From: Schistosoma mansoni
Taxonomy: Eukaryota > Platyhelminthes > Trematoda > Strigeidida > Schistosomatidae
Length of the DNA: 64,000 nt
Reading direction: 5' to 3'
Assembly (NCBI RefSeq): GCF_000237925.1
Contig: NW_017386001.1
Coordinates: 62,001 to 126,000 of the forward strand
The notes under the pieces were generated by a model. That model saw only the letters and a list, made by a program, of their open reading frames with translations. It was not told the origin of the DNA and ran no database searches. Shown here piece by piece: positions 47,701-60,189 of this stretch (positions are counted from its first letter, which is position 1; every line of letters begins with the position of its first letter). The position numbers were made by a program, and so were the translations under genes.

Positions 47701-48407
47701 TTGTTTACAATATTTGTATAGTTACACAGATTTTCGAAACAACCCAACTGATAATAATAATATTCTAAACAAGAATCGGATTCACTAACAGAGAGAAAAA
47801 GAATTCACGAGAATGAGAAATACTTCATTGTATATATATATAATTATAAACTAACCAATCAAATTAAAGGAAAATAAATAAAAATGCCAACTGTTAAATG
47901 ATAATAATGGCTATAAAATAACCCTGGATATGTTTCTATCGATTAATTGGTTACTCTTGTAATATTAAAGATTAGAATTAATTTCTATATAATGTAAATA
48001 TATGTCTGTCTGATATTAGTAACCGTATATTTTCTCTCTGTCATAAGTCTATTATTTCCCTCTTTGTATTTAGTCTTTTTTTTTGATAATAGAAAATTGA
48101 TTGGCTTTTGTTCTTTCTATTTTCCTCTTCAACAAGGTATATAAGTCATAGTAACAACTATGAAATAAACAGAAATATTGAATAAAATTATATAAATTAG
48201 ACATGTAACATATTACTTAAATAAAGATATATATATATATGTGTGTTTGTGTGCGTTTCTTCCTTCTAATAAGAAGACGCCATAATTTATATTACTAATG
48301 ATTTTGGTCGATTATGACTACTCAAAGTAGGGTATAGATTAGTAGTTTATTCATTAGATCAATAATTCATCCTTATATTTACCAAAAAAAACAAACAAAG
48401 TATAACA

Positions 48408-48795
48408 AGTTGTACATTTTATTATTGTCTACAAGTTATAGTGAGTTGAAAGATGTACATTGACAATACAAAACAGGACTTTTTTAATTACAATTTATAA
48501 ACCAAGTCTTACTTAAAACAAAGATAAAACATGTTACTACTTGAATTCAATTAGTATTGTTTGTTTGAATCTTCCTATTGATGTTTAGGACTGCAACTAG
48601 TCAGTCTCTATCGGGACTCAGGACTCAGTAGCTGATTGAATAAGGCGATGGTGTTTGATGCGAAAGGTACTGGGTTCGAGTTCCAGAGTGACCGTCAGCT
48701 CTGAGATGTAGGTACATCCAGCTGACGAGTCCCAAATAGGACGAAACGCGCGTTCTGGATTTTACTGCTAACCACTATCCATCTTTGCATACAAT
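48408..48795 (+). repeat. Sm-alpha-like SINE with upstream duplicated segment
   Basis: 48408-48530 matches 39345-39470, and 48530-48790 matches 40430-40690 almost base for base, here as one continuous stretch. Contains B-box gggttcgagttcc and a ribozyme. Confidence 0.85.
48710..48768 (+). ncRNA. Hammerhead ribozyme, Sm-alpha type
   Basis: Stem I atccag/ctggat, ctgacga, gtcc..ggac, gaaac all intact. Cleavage triplet GTT. Confidence 0.87.
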
Positions 48796-49482
48796 GTTAC
48801 TGCTTGTTTAATCTAACAGGAAATCTAAAGGTATGATTATACTAATTTAACTGATTGAAACGGTCCAGAATTATTATTTATTCCCAGTTATTAACTGGTA
48901 CAACGTGGTATACTACACATCATAGGAGTAGATTGGGGAAATGCTAAAGGTAACAAAGACATGATATCAGTCCATAAAGTAATTAGATGTTGAGCTGTGT
49001 ATTGAAAATTTTTGACTTGATAGCTGTTGTGCAACCCTTAATTTATCTCAATCTGTAGTAATGATAATAATACTCGTTTAACTCAGTACTATATGTTTGA
49101 TAATAATGAAGAATTCTCAGCATCAAAACTGAAATATTCTAATAGAAGTGCCGTTTTATAAGCATTCAACTCGTGAATGCATAGAAAGTTTTGAAGTGAT
49201 GGTTTATATTCATTCGTAAACGTTTAAGACTGGTTTCGCTTCCATAAGATCAATTTTTATCGACTTATAAACATATGATGTATAAATTCTATTGTAATCG
49301 CCTCTTGATTTTGCAAAGGACAGATATAGAGGAAAATATATGAAGCACCGTGATAGTGATTATTGAGCTTGTTAGTAATTAGATTCGCTATAAGTTGTAA
49401 ACACTTTACGAAAGCGCGTAAACTCATGCAATTGACAAATATATTCTGTTAATTAGAATAACCTTATACTGAAAATTATCAT

Positions 49483-49815
49483 GTGCTCACTAGTGACTAA
49501 CTTCGAGAGGTTTTTCTTGGAGTTCTAGTAGGAAGCTTTGACCGGTGAAGTTAAACAGTGTCAGACGTGAGGCAGTTACCCACCAAAAACAATGAAAGAT
49601 AGTCGCGCAATATTGTGAATTGGTTGAGGTTAAACATTGACGCCGATGGATGGTGGCTCATTGGTTTATAGGTTAAGCGTTCGCAGAAGACTGAAGGTCC
49701 TGTATTCGAGTCCTATGTGCGGGCTTGTAGATTCGCATTGTTGTGGAGTCACATACTTAGATGAAATGGCCGTCCAGATCTTTAATTGTGTCTAAAATTG
49801 ATCGGGTCATAATTT
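49483..49815 (+). repeat. Second-family SINE-like element, long but diverged
   Basis: Leader catgtgctcactagtgacta, gtcagacgtgaggcagtta, tRNA-like ttataggttaagcgttcgc, B-box-like gtattcgagtcc, a degraded ribozyme 49733-49778 (gtggagtc, atgaaatggccgtccag). It shows the full length of the family's 5' leader. Confidence 0.65.
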
Positions 49816-50039
49816 CAGTGATATTCAACAATCTTCTCGACTCTGTACTGAAAATCGAAATAAATGAAATAAAAGGAAATCTACATCGATAAACTCAAAT
49901 TTGGGAAATAAATGACCAAGAAGTTTCATCAGCTCGCCACTGGAAACATTGAACGGAGTGATTTAAGATTAATGTATTTATTTACAGATGAATGATCACA
50001 GAATAGTGACCGATGTCCTATTTGTCTTGTAGTGCCGTG

Positions 50040-50455
50040 CTTCAATAATAGTTCACTTCGATAACCGTTATTATACCAATCCTAACGGTGTATAATATCA
50101 GAAGGCAAAATGAAACGGCAACTACATTTTTATTGATGAATGATCCAGACTACCAAGCTGTGGGCACATGAGCAAATGTAAGCGAGCGAAGCAAAGATGA
50201 TGCATAGTGCAGATGGCCGGGAAGCCAAATCGCTATGAGCAAGCATTACTCAATATTTATAATCAGACAAAAATAAATGACAGACATATGATGAATAGGA
50301 TACGAAGTGTGCATACATATACGCTCATATAAAAATATAGTCAAGGTTAATAAGCGAATAATTAACAAGATCAAAAGATGACTCAGTGTATAGGTGAATT
50401 GGCTTGGCCAGTAACTAGAATGAAGTATATGAGCTTAACATATAAACTGATACTA
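50040..50455 (+). repeat. Dispersed repeat, copy 2
   Basis: Shares gagcgaagcaaagatgatgc, tatgatgaataggata, ggttaataagcgaataatta and gaattggcttggcc with the complement of 44745-45075. No domain is recognised. Confidence 0.55.
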
Positions 50456-51034
50456 CAGTCTAGAACTGATGGGATTCTATCGATCAGGTGTTATTTGAGC
50501 CACTGGTTTAGTTGACTGGACATCATGTGTAGCAAAGCCCTTAGGACTGCAAGCACACGTTGATGCACCTATACAAATAAAGACTAATAGAAATCTAGTC
50601 CTGAATATAAACAATGGAATTATTGTAATCATTATTAAATGTTGTGTCTAATTAGAGGTCGCATTTATGAGACAATGTTTGACAGTAAAATTACGTTTCC
50701 TAAGGACATTTTCCTACTGTATATATACGCTTGAGTTATGCGCTTGTTAGCTCGTGCGTCCAACTGCTTATGGAATATACTTTCCCCTCAGCTAAAGCTG
50801 GTCTTCTCCCTCCAGTTACCAGGGCTGTGACGCAGTGAGTAGCTTGTCTTGTCATGTTGTGTGTTGCTGAACCTTCGTTCCGTTGGCAGATTTTAGGTGA
50901 TCTCGTATTCTTCTCTAACGTAGAAAATCTTTAGGTGGAATTCATCAGCAGAGAGTAAATATGTTGTGTTCTTATTAGACAATATTTTTTAGATTTACTA
51001 TTACAGACTCACCTTTTATATAATTAGACTTTAT

Positions 51035-51146
<112 letters not shown>

Positions 51147-51394
51147 TTTGGTCATAGACAGCTAATTAATTATACTACAGTAAAATATGTGAACCTTTGA
51201 ATTTCGAATTATCCATTGAATAATTTGATATGTACGGTGAACTGTAAATATTGCTTTTGTTTCCGCATACGATTGTGTGTTTGCATTTTTAAAGAATCTT
51301 CCAATTTGACTTAGCTACTATCAGTTTAGAATTTAAAGAAATTCTATTTTTTTTCCCTGGTTTGAAACATAGGCTTTATCATAGGATGGATGAT

Positions 51395-51460
51395 ATGTGT
51401 CTAGCAGTGGAATCCAGAATGCGCGTTTTGTTCTATTTGGGACTGATCAAATTTAAGTCA
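51395..51460 (-). repeat. Sm-alpha-like hammerhead remnant, truncated
   Basis: Reverse complement: cagtcccaaatagaacaaaa, cgcgcattctggattccac. The CTGANGA side is lost. Confidence 0.65.
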
Positions 51461-52142
51461 AAATAGCAGCAACGGGATAATTCATACTATTTTAACTTCT
51501 ATAGGATTTATTATTTGTCTTTAGAATCATTTAGTACTCAAAAAAATGAATTATACTAACAGGTTGATCTTAACTACACCATTATTGAAAAACACTAGTC
51601 GTCAGACGGCTATTACTGACTAGAATAAAACTCCTAAATATTGTATATCCACACTTCCATAAGGAATCAGAATACTAGGACCTACAATCTTTTGGACTGC
51701 TGAGTTGGCATTTAATTATTCTCATTTATAACTTGGGTCAGATCATGGTATTGCATGATAATCAGTTCTTGCTATGGATGATACTGATCTCACCCTGGCA
51801 TGATTGAAAGTCAATGGTTATCGAGTCTCTCCAGACCTTCTAGATATTTTGTCACACTTGAGTACCAATGACCAGATAAACTTTACGAATTTTCTTGTAA
51901 ATTCTGATCATAACAATTTCAGTTAGCATCATAAACTATATGACAATTCCATTTCATTATCTAATGATAAAACCTATGTACATTACGTTAATTTTCCATC
52001 TGATGTTCTAATTATTATTGAAATGAGAATCTATACGTAGGTATAAAAATAATATTAGTATGGTTAATTGCACAATATATTCAAATTTGTTCATATTACT
52101 TTTCTTTTTGATTGCTTATTAGTAGTGTGGATACAGTCCCGC

Positions 52143-52660
52143 GAATGCCCTGGTACGTCCGAGAGTGGGGAGAGTCCGCTCTACCTCTCCAAATGCTCTC
52201 ACACGGCCACGCGTATACAGACTCTGACAGGGAAGTCCTACTCACTGCCTTCTCATGGCGGAGTGTTATTGTTTACGAAATTAAGAGGACGAAATGCGAA
52301 TGTCCGGTGCTTTAACTGGGCTGGTGGACACGGAAAGTCCATCTAGGGGAGTTGGAAAACCCTGATTCCAAACCAATGGTGCACATGGGCCCCAGTATCC
52401 TGAGGGAACAAATGGCGTATGAATCAATCGTTGGTCACCGACTACCATGGGACTGAATCTCCTTACGATGCTCCACTGCCTTGTGTATCAGATCTTTAGG
52501 TCGAAGGCTCCGGGTGTGGCCCCCTAAGAAAATCACCTACTTCAGTCTGGGCAGCCAGGCAGTATCACAGCCCTCACACAAATCAAATGAGATTTGTGTG
52601 GCGCATATATATCTAGTGCCCCTTTGTACCAATATTTATGTGTTTAAATAAATAAATACA
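52143..52660 (+). mobile_element. 523-bp-type retroposed repeat, full-length copy
   Basis: Matches the complement of 15276-15798 along its length, from aatgccctggtacg to accaatatttatgtgttt plus an (AAATA)n tail. No clear target-site duplication. Open frames of 67-92 codons inside are shared repeat sequence. Confidence 0.8.
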
Positions 52661-52879
52661 ATCAACGAAATAATCATTTTAAAATTCAATTTCTAATGAA
52701 AATACACACATAAATTATACGAATATAATCTTGTATATGATCATGGAGAAATTAGTCATTTTTATTGAATTAAACAATTTGAAGAGAAGAAAGAAAGAAA
52801 GAAAAAAGAATTAAAATGTCCACAATTGATTATTCACTTTGAATGAGTGAACATGAAGTATTTAAACAATGAGTCATAA

Positions 52880-52990
52880 CTGCGCCTGTAGCTCCTCCGG
52901 GGGCTACTGCCGATCCCAAGCCCGGATAAAGGAGGAGGGTTGGGCATGAATTTAGCTATCCCATCCCGTAAGTAAGTAAGTAAGTAGGTG
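52880..52990 (+). mobile_element. Internally deleted RTE derivative (about 110 bp)
   Basis: cgcctgtagctcctccggg to gggttgggcatg matches the 5' end of the RTE LINE at 26777, and after atcccatccc it passes directly to (GTAA)n, the LINE's 3' tail. Imperfect 15-bp repeats (12 of 15, all differences transitions) flank it at 52865-52879 and 52991-53005, a decayed target-site duplication. Confidence 0.75.
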
Positions 52991-53869
52991 AACAATAAGT
53001 TATGATTGTTGGTTTATCGTTGAACATTGAAATATATAATTCAAAGTAATTTTGATAATGATTACTTAAAAAACTTTCAGTGTGTATGCATTAGAAAAAA
53101 AAGTCAATAAAACACAAATGCCGCAATATCTAAATATGCATAATGATTACTTTAATTATGTTTAACTTTGGTTGCTTAGTAATCTGTATCAGTAATAACA
53201 ATGAAATAATCACTTTAATATTACATTCATGGTTAAAAGCAAACATTTAAATTAATTTAATGGTATTTGAAATTAATTGATATAGCAAAGATACTCGATA
53301 AAGAGTGGTTTTAGTAATTTTAAACTCCTCACGAACAATAAATTCCAAAAGAGATAAAGAGTATTTGGAATGAAAAATTGGATGAGACCGTGGTTTATGG
53401 ACAACCTTTGAGCAACGCTAGTTATCATAAGAAGTCTACCTACTAACTATGACTGAATGAGGGTTATAAAGCAGTTTGAAGGATAAGGATTATGAACTAC
53501 AGGGTTAGGAATTAGGTTTATGGTTTACATCACGAACTGAAATCAACTAAAATGATCAAACGCTATTTAGACAAATGAATGCATGAACTTCGCGCCAAAA
53601 TACAAGACCTGTTCTTTTAAATCTGATTGGTTCGTCCATAAATTATAGTCTCGTCAAAAATCGTTTTCAACGACAACTTTTCCTTCAGTCTGTACATATT
53701 ATAAATCTATAATTACTGTATTTATTAAAATAAAAAAATATTGAAGTATGGATGTAAACATTTTGATTGAATTGATAAGTAAGCAAGTAATAGATTTCAT
53801 GATGACGTCTTAAAATGGCTAATAGAAACTTTAAATCTTCTCAAATGGCATAACTGTTGTGGCTTTGCT

Positions 53870-54140
53870 TCGTTAACCGATCACCTATGTAACCGTCATC
53901 ATATAAATCTCAACGGTGTTTGAAATAAGAAGCGGAAACTACAGCCGATTAGTGGATAGCGCAGATCACAAAGCTATAAACACATCAAGCGAATTTGGAG
54001 CAGAGAAGAGAATATGTATACATGAGAGCAAATACAGAGGCAAATCTATAGTCAAGTTGCATAAGGGCATAGCAAAGGCTAATAATAGGATTTGAGTACA
54101 TACATACACATGAGGAAGAGAATGAATCATCGAGCGGTAT
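53870..54140 (+). repeat. Dispersed repeat, copy 3 (diverged)
   Basis: gcggaaactacagc, agcgcagatcacaaagct, ctatagtcaagttgcataag and gcaaaggctaataat follow the order of 50100-50400 at lower similarity. Confidence 0.45.
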
Positions 54141-54225
54141 TAAAACTATCAACATTTTAGCTAGAGTCTGTCATGTGATCTAGTGATCATAACAGTACAA
54201 AGTAATAGACGAATTAAATTCATTT

Positions 54226-54292
54226 AGTATTGTTTGTTCGAATCTTCCCATCGATTTCTTAGGACTGCAACCGGTCAGTCTCTGCTTACCAT
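54226..54292 (+). repeat. Sm-alpha-like leader fragment
   Basis: tttagtattgtttgttcga, atcttcccatcgatt and gactgcaaccggtcagtctc; ends just before the ribozyme part. Confidence 0.7.
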
Positions 54293-54614
54293 AATAGACG
54301 AATTGTTACTGTTCTGATAACATTATCTGTTAGGTTAATAAAAGGGCTTAACCAAAATTAACCATAATCGAAACTGGTTGTTGATATTTGCTAAATAACT
54401 TTAAACGTCTTTAAAACGTGATCATCATGAAACCTGTCATTTTCATCACAGTAAATTGATTAATTCCACCTGAACGTTTAGGTGCTTACTTTGGAAGTTT
54501 TAATCAAATGAAATACGATGATTATGGATTTATGACTTGTACAGATAGAAAAAAAATTAGTTTTGAAAACAATTTTTTGATTTCTTTGAATATATACTCA
54601 CTTAATGGAACTAG

Positions 54615-54800
54615 TGTCTAGCTTCAAGATGAATTTCTTGGGGTTCACGCGCGAGACCGAAGGTCCTGGGGTCGAGTTTCGCATGCGGGATTATGAATAA
54701 GCACCACTGAGGAGTCCCATACTAGAAAGGAACGGTCGTCTAGTACTTCCAGGTTTCCTATAGTGGTCTAGCTTTAATCGACTCATGAATTCAATTATTA
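54615..54800 (+). repeat. Second-family SINE-like element
   Basis: gtgtctagcttcaagatga leader remnant, gcgcgagaccgaaggtcctg, B-box-like ggggtcgagtttcg, hammerhead-like 54701-54748 (gcaccactgaggagtccc, then ggaacggtcgtctagta) and 3' end agtggtctagctttaatc. CTGAGGA is intact but GAAA is displaced, so activity is unlikely. Confidence 0.7.
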
Positions 54801-54955
54801 AATTACTACAATCTCTGCAAAAACCCCTTTCTGATATATATATTAACCTAACAGATTATTTTAACTATTTCCTAGATAAGATGTTTACAATTACCTATCC
54901 ATAAGGTTTGTACTGATATATTTTGTAATATCAAATAATGAAACTGTTCTAGCTT

Positions 54956-55308
54956 ATAAGCAAAGATGGATAGTGGCTAGCAGTGGAATCCAGGACGCGC
55001 GTTTCGTCATATGTGGGACTCGTCAGCTGGATGTACCTGCATCTCGGAGTTGATGTTCAATCTGGAACTCGAACCCAGTACCTTTCGCTTCAAACGCCAT
55101 CGCATTATCCACTCAGCTACTGAGTCCTGATAGCCACTTGCTTGTGCAATGGGGTGAAGTTTAAATTCAATTAGTATTGTTTGTTTGAATCTTCCCATTG
55201 ATGTTTAGGACTGCAACTGGTCAGTCTCTAATTGGCATATGTGCATACTGTGCTTATTGCCTCGATATAGCCTTAATTCACAAGCATGGTAAGCAAAGAT
55301 GTTATAGC
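54956..55308 (-). repeat. Sm-alpha-like unit, complete and circularly permuted
   Basis: From aagcaaagatgg at 54958 the - strand unit runs through ribozyme, B-box, gctactgagtcctgatagcc, and on through the leader (55160-55300), ending again in aagcaaagatg. One whole repeat unit of about 340 bp, bounded by the same sequence on both sides. Confidence 0.8.
54980..55040 (-). ncRNA. Hammerhead ribozyme, Sm-alpha type, intact core
   Basis: Reverse complement: ggtacatccagctgacgag, tcccacatatgacgaaac, gcgcgtcctggattcc. Stem I, CTGACGA, GAAA and GTC are intact. Stem II has 3 strong pairs (GTC/GAC) with a longer loop. Confidence 0.88.
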
Positions 55309-56029
55309 TTATCTTAGTTTTCTATTCGAATAAAAGAAATTGTGTTCTATCTAAGAGTCAGTTATACAAATGTTGATTGATTTACCGAATAGTATTTCAA
55401 TTACCTACTCACCTAATATTTTTAATGGCTAAGCATTGAGATATAAATGCTCATTAAGTTTATTATCATTCATTTATATAATTTCAATAGTTACCAATAT
55501 AAACAGATTGAGAATAAATTAAACTGTATATTCAGCACATGTTAATGGAAGCTTTAAATACTAAAAATAGTTATTATAGGACTAGGAATTCATGGTACCA
55601 TTACTGTTTAGCTGGGTATATGCTCATCATTATTAATTAATTAGTACAACTTAATTCCTGAATTTCTAATGAGATGTAGTAACTTATTGAATTGATCAAT
55701 ATCATAAGTGATATAAATAGTAATGACGACACTTAATAGTAGTTGATGAATATGGTGAACTGACTGTAATTATTTTTTTTAAAAAGATCCATTTGATTTC
55801 AGTTTGTTAATCTAGTACTATAATTTACTATGAGATTCGAAATGAATTTGTATGGAGTTTCAAATCAAAATGAAACACTCGTTCAATGCTTTATAGTTTT
55901 CAGTAATCTCTTAAGCGATGTTAAACTGTAACAAAGGTTACCATTAAATCATATCAAACTAGATAGAAGAAAAAATTAGTGTTGAAAACAATTTTTTGTT
56001 TTCTTTGAATATATACCGACTTAATGAAA

Positions 56030-56120
56030 CTAGTGCCTAGCTTTAAGATGAATCCCCTGGGGTTCGCGCGCGAGACCGAAAGTCCTGGGAACGAGTCCCG
56101 CATGCGGGATTACATTTATT
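56030..56120 (+). repeat. Second-family SINE-like fragment
   Basis: actagtgcctagctttaaga and gcgcgagaccgaaagtcctg, then gaacgagtcccgcatgcggg, as at 54640. It stops before the ribozyme. Confidence 0.65.
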
Positions 56121-56222
56121 ATCATAATACTGTATAATTGATATCAGTATTATAGATGGGGATTCATTAGAAGAAATATTATAAAGGAAAGTACCATTTT
56201 TTTTTATAGAATGAAAGTTAGA

Positions 56223-56395
56223 ACAACACATGTAAGCGAACAATTGTTTTCAATTAGATCGTCATCAGGCTTTACTCTAATATACATGAATATTTATACG
56301 AAAATGTTAGACCAATCAAGGCAATTTGAGTCAATAATCACAATGAAATAGAATACGTCATCGAGCATAATAGGTAAAAGTACAAGTTGACAGTG
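56223..56395 (-). mobile_element. Penelope-like element UTR segment
   Basis: Near-identical to 1171-1335. On the - strand it lies downstream of the endonuclease fragment at 56990-56640, in the place of a 3' UTR. Confidence 0.6.
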
Positions 56396-56639
56396 GGAAG
56401 ACAGGTGTACTGATAGTAGTAAGAATAGTAAATTACGATAACAAAAGTCTTATCAATAGTTAAACTTAGGAAATAAGAGGTCAAACGTGGGTAAATAGAC
56501 TAGAATAACAACCAAAAAACATTGAAATCATTACGTAATAAGAAGCATATAATTAATTAGATAGTGAAGAATACAAACGGAAAGAGGCAGAAAATTACAA
56601 ACAAATGATAACAAAATTTTAAAAAAAAGAAGTCATTTG

Positions 56640-57000
56640 CTAAGTTATGTTCGGCCATGGAAGGGATAAGGGGGGTTACAAATTTCTTCTATACACATAA
56701 ATTGGCGTTGAATGTACGTATTCCTATGGCTTCTGCTATATGAAGGAGACGGGAACGAACTCCGTTGGGTAATGATGGAGGTATACAATAGATCACTCGA
56801 AATGATTTCGATTTATCTACATTATGATGACTATCAATTACATGGGCCAAGATAGAACTGCGTATTGTTTTTATCTGGCCCTTCCCGAACTATACTGGTA
56901 GATGTTCACTCATTCGTTGGTTAAGTCGCCTAGTAGTACGTCCGATATAGCTATCTCCACAGGAGCAGCTGAACTTATAAATGCACATAAAGGAGAATGA
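56640..57000 (-). pseudogene. Penelope-like element, GIY-YIG endonuclease fragment
   Basis: - strand reads IYKFSCSCGDSYIGRTTRRL then NQRMSEHLP, the Cys-rich GIY-YIG start typical of Penelope-like elements (xCxCxxxYIGxTxRxLxxRxxEH), then ILAHVIDSHHNVDKSKSFRV and LLHIAEAIGIRTFN. Stops interrupt it. The reverse transcriptase part is not present. The domain would nick target DNA for priming. Confidence 0.8.
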
Positions 57001-58490
57001 AAGTTGTAGAACCAATTTATACCTAATAATTCTGTGAGATTTAACGTTTTTTACTGCTAACATAGTATAAAATTGGAATGATAAATCTATCAGTTTGACA
57101 ATTATTTCTATGATATTGTGAAGGTCTTTTGTAAAAAAAATAATACAGCATTGATACTAAAATGACTGAATGAATAATGATTTGAATTGTATAGTTTCAT
57201 ATGTCTATTTAATGAGAATTTGTTGTTATATATAGAATCACTTACTACTGTAAGTGAAGTTAAGGTCAATCAATAACAAAACTGATAATCTCATTATTAA
57301 ATATCATCCTGTATAAGATGTAATATCATACTGTTACTTCACTAGGTTTATGTTTTAGATCAAGTATGCTCTTAACTATTATTAGGTTTTAGGTTGAATG
57401 AAATATTCATCAGTGTTTTCAGTACTCTTCAACATTAATTTGAAAACAAACTCAGTAAGCTGATTATATTTACTGTTAGTTAGCATTAAAATCCTTTCAA
57501 CTCATATAAGTTAGTTGAATGAAGTGTGGTGTTTGTATGAACCGATGATTCTTATGTATTGATGACTGTTTTGCTTTTGAATCCCAAATACAATACATTC
57601 GTATGTGTTCACCTAATAAATTGCGTTGTTTCTGGGATTACTAGTTTATACTATACTTCAAATACTCTTAAATACCATATTAGGTTGAATCCTTGTCGAT
57701 GTATTCAATATCTGTTACTTTAATGAAGTACGATAACCATTTGTGGTGTATTGAATGTTAGTCGTTAATAAGATTTAAGTCACTATGTTGTTGATTTTCA
57801 GCATTGAAATTCTCTACTGATCAGCAAACAGTGGTTATCCCTAAAATGTTAAGTAAACTGATTTACTTATTTGATTAATCCATTTAGTGGAAAAAAATTT
57901 TGTGAGTTTTTGATGGACGAACTAGAAAGTTACAGCAATCAATACGTTGCATCAGAAACCATATGAGAATGAAGTGAAAATAATAAAACTGCTAAGACTG
58001 TTTAAATGATTATTGGGATTACATAGTATTTTAATTCGGGTTCTATATAAATGTTGTAGATAAAACTAAATGCCTATTTCAATTGTTTCTATTTATTTTC
58101 AGGTTTTCTAACGACTGTTGTTGAGCTTTGACTCGCAGCCAATTCCAAAGCAGATAAGAATGGAGTTTGTAAAGAGATTTCAAATAGACGACGAAGGTAT
58201 CACTGCATTGAACCTAATAGGCTAACACGGGATTTCACACGTAACTCAACACTCAAAAGTCCCAGACTATAACTTCAGATTATTCTTACAACTAACATTA
58301 ATAAAATCGTACACTTCAACTTGATATTTCACCAACCTAAAGGGAGCTACTGTGATAAATCGAATTACATGAATTAGTGATCATCAGTCAACACTCCTCT
58401 AAACGTCAGTAATTTGTACAGAGAAATTGAATTCAGAAGTTGCCTCAATACTGCTAGAAAAATGTGGTGTTAACTAAAGTACGTCGTGTA
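57000..58490. other. No supported feature
   Basis: A+T-rich sequence with short open frames only; nothing recognised on either strand. Confidence 0.5.
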
Positions 58491-58660
58491 AAGATGGACG
58501 GTGGCTAACAGTGGAGTTCAGGTTGCCCGTTTTGCTTTGGACTCGCGTAAGATGGGTGTACCTGCATCCCAGAACTCGGACCAAGTACTGTTCTCCTCAA
58601 AAATAATCGCGTCATTTACTTAGCTGGATTTCACTGTTAGCAACCATTCATCTCTGCTTA
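58490..58660 (-). repeat. Sm-alpha-like remnant
   Basis: Reverse complement: gcaggtacacccatcttacg, cgagtccaaagcaaaac, then ggcaacctgaactccactg. Stem II and both core boxes are damaged. Confidence 0.6.
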
Positions 58661-59413
58661 GAAATTCTAATGACTGAATAGCGATATCGGGGCTATCTGT
58701 TCAGAATGTACATATGCCAGAAGAGACTGATCAGTTGAGGTCGTAAACATCAATGGGAGGATTCAAAAAATCAATATATATGAATTAAGTTGTGTACATT
58801 TGACAGGAATGGTATTTCTAGAGATTGTTGATAGAAGTTATTCCACCTACATCTGTAGAGAAAAATAATGTGAATTGACGTACATCTAACTTCTAAAGAC
58901 ATTTATTTAAAAAAGTTAATATACAAAAAAGGCGGCTGTAAAATCACCTTGTACTGAAATGTCATAACTCGCCAAACAAGCAGATACAAATAAAACCACA
59001 CATTTTTTTGTGTGGAAAGAACATACATAAATTGCATAGTTAAAATCTGGAAATCAAATATGTACGGCTTAATAATAACGTGGGTGGATAAAATTAAGGT
59101 CAAAGAAACAGATTAGTCATTCTTAACTGAAATACTATTTTTTTCCCTTTAACTGTATATTAGTACATTAATCGTTATCACTTTTCAGAATCTAGTATCT
59201 AAGACTCATGTTTCAGACTTGATTCTCATGCAAATGAACGTATAGTTGCTTGGTCATGGGTGTATTTGTATTAGGTATACTACATAATTCACACTATTCA
59301 AAACGATTCACTTTCTAAAGCACAGATGTATAGTGAGGTTTTTATATGATTGATCAGAATTTTCAAACTATCTTTGTTTTACTTCAGCTAATGAATAAAC
59401 TATTTCGATTTTC

Positions 59414-59612
59414 ATAGTTGAAAGCGTGAGCCAATTGAAGCTAGACCACCGTGGAAAACCTGGACGGCCGTTTCGTCCTATTGTGGGACTTTTCAGCTGT
59501 GCGCATCCACAATCCTGCACTCGCATCCCATAATAGGACGAAACGGCCGTCCAGTGCCTCAGGTTTTCCATGGTGGTCTAGCTTCAAATGACTCACGCTT
59601 TCAACTATGAAA
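59414..59612. repeat. Second-family head-to-head inverted pair
   Basis: The left copy (59414-59515, -) and right copy (59520-59612, +) meet at their ribozyme ends. Left complement: gcacagctgaaaagtccc, ggacgaaacggccgtccag. Right: taataggacgaaacggccg, tccagtgcctcaggttttcc. The arms of about 85 bp can form one long hairpin. Neither has a full CTGANGA box. Confidence 0.8.
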
Positions 59613-60189
59613 ATACTAAATCTCCACAAAACCCCTTCTGATAATTAATATTTCGATTTTACAGAATTAAATTAGTTTTCTGGAATATTGGTTTGAACAA
59701 TTAAAATATCCTGACTGAATATTGAATACAGTTTGTTCATTAAGAAGTTGATAAGTGATAGTTCATAAAAAAGTGGTGTTCAATACCGCGAAATTCATTG
59801 CTAAACAAACCAATATTCCATCGCCTGTATCAACTAATATCAGACAAAACTTAAAATACTGCCATATGTGATCAATCCAATTATGAGATGTAAACACTTA
59901 TTAGTGAATTAACTTGATTGGTATAAATTTGAATTAGACCCAGTTGAAATAATATATTGATATTGCTTGTTAAACACAACCATTTTAAACTTGCCATTAA
60001 CTCGTATCATTGTCAAGGCTACATATGTTCAATCTTATTTGGGGTTCGTCTGATATTAGTCTACACTTTTATTATAGTTTACAAGAGTTGTTTATGATAA
60101 TAAACAAGATACTATTTGATTTAGTAGATAAAATTGTTACGTTTTTAGCGATGAACTTGAGGTAAAAACATTAACATACAGTAACATCC

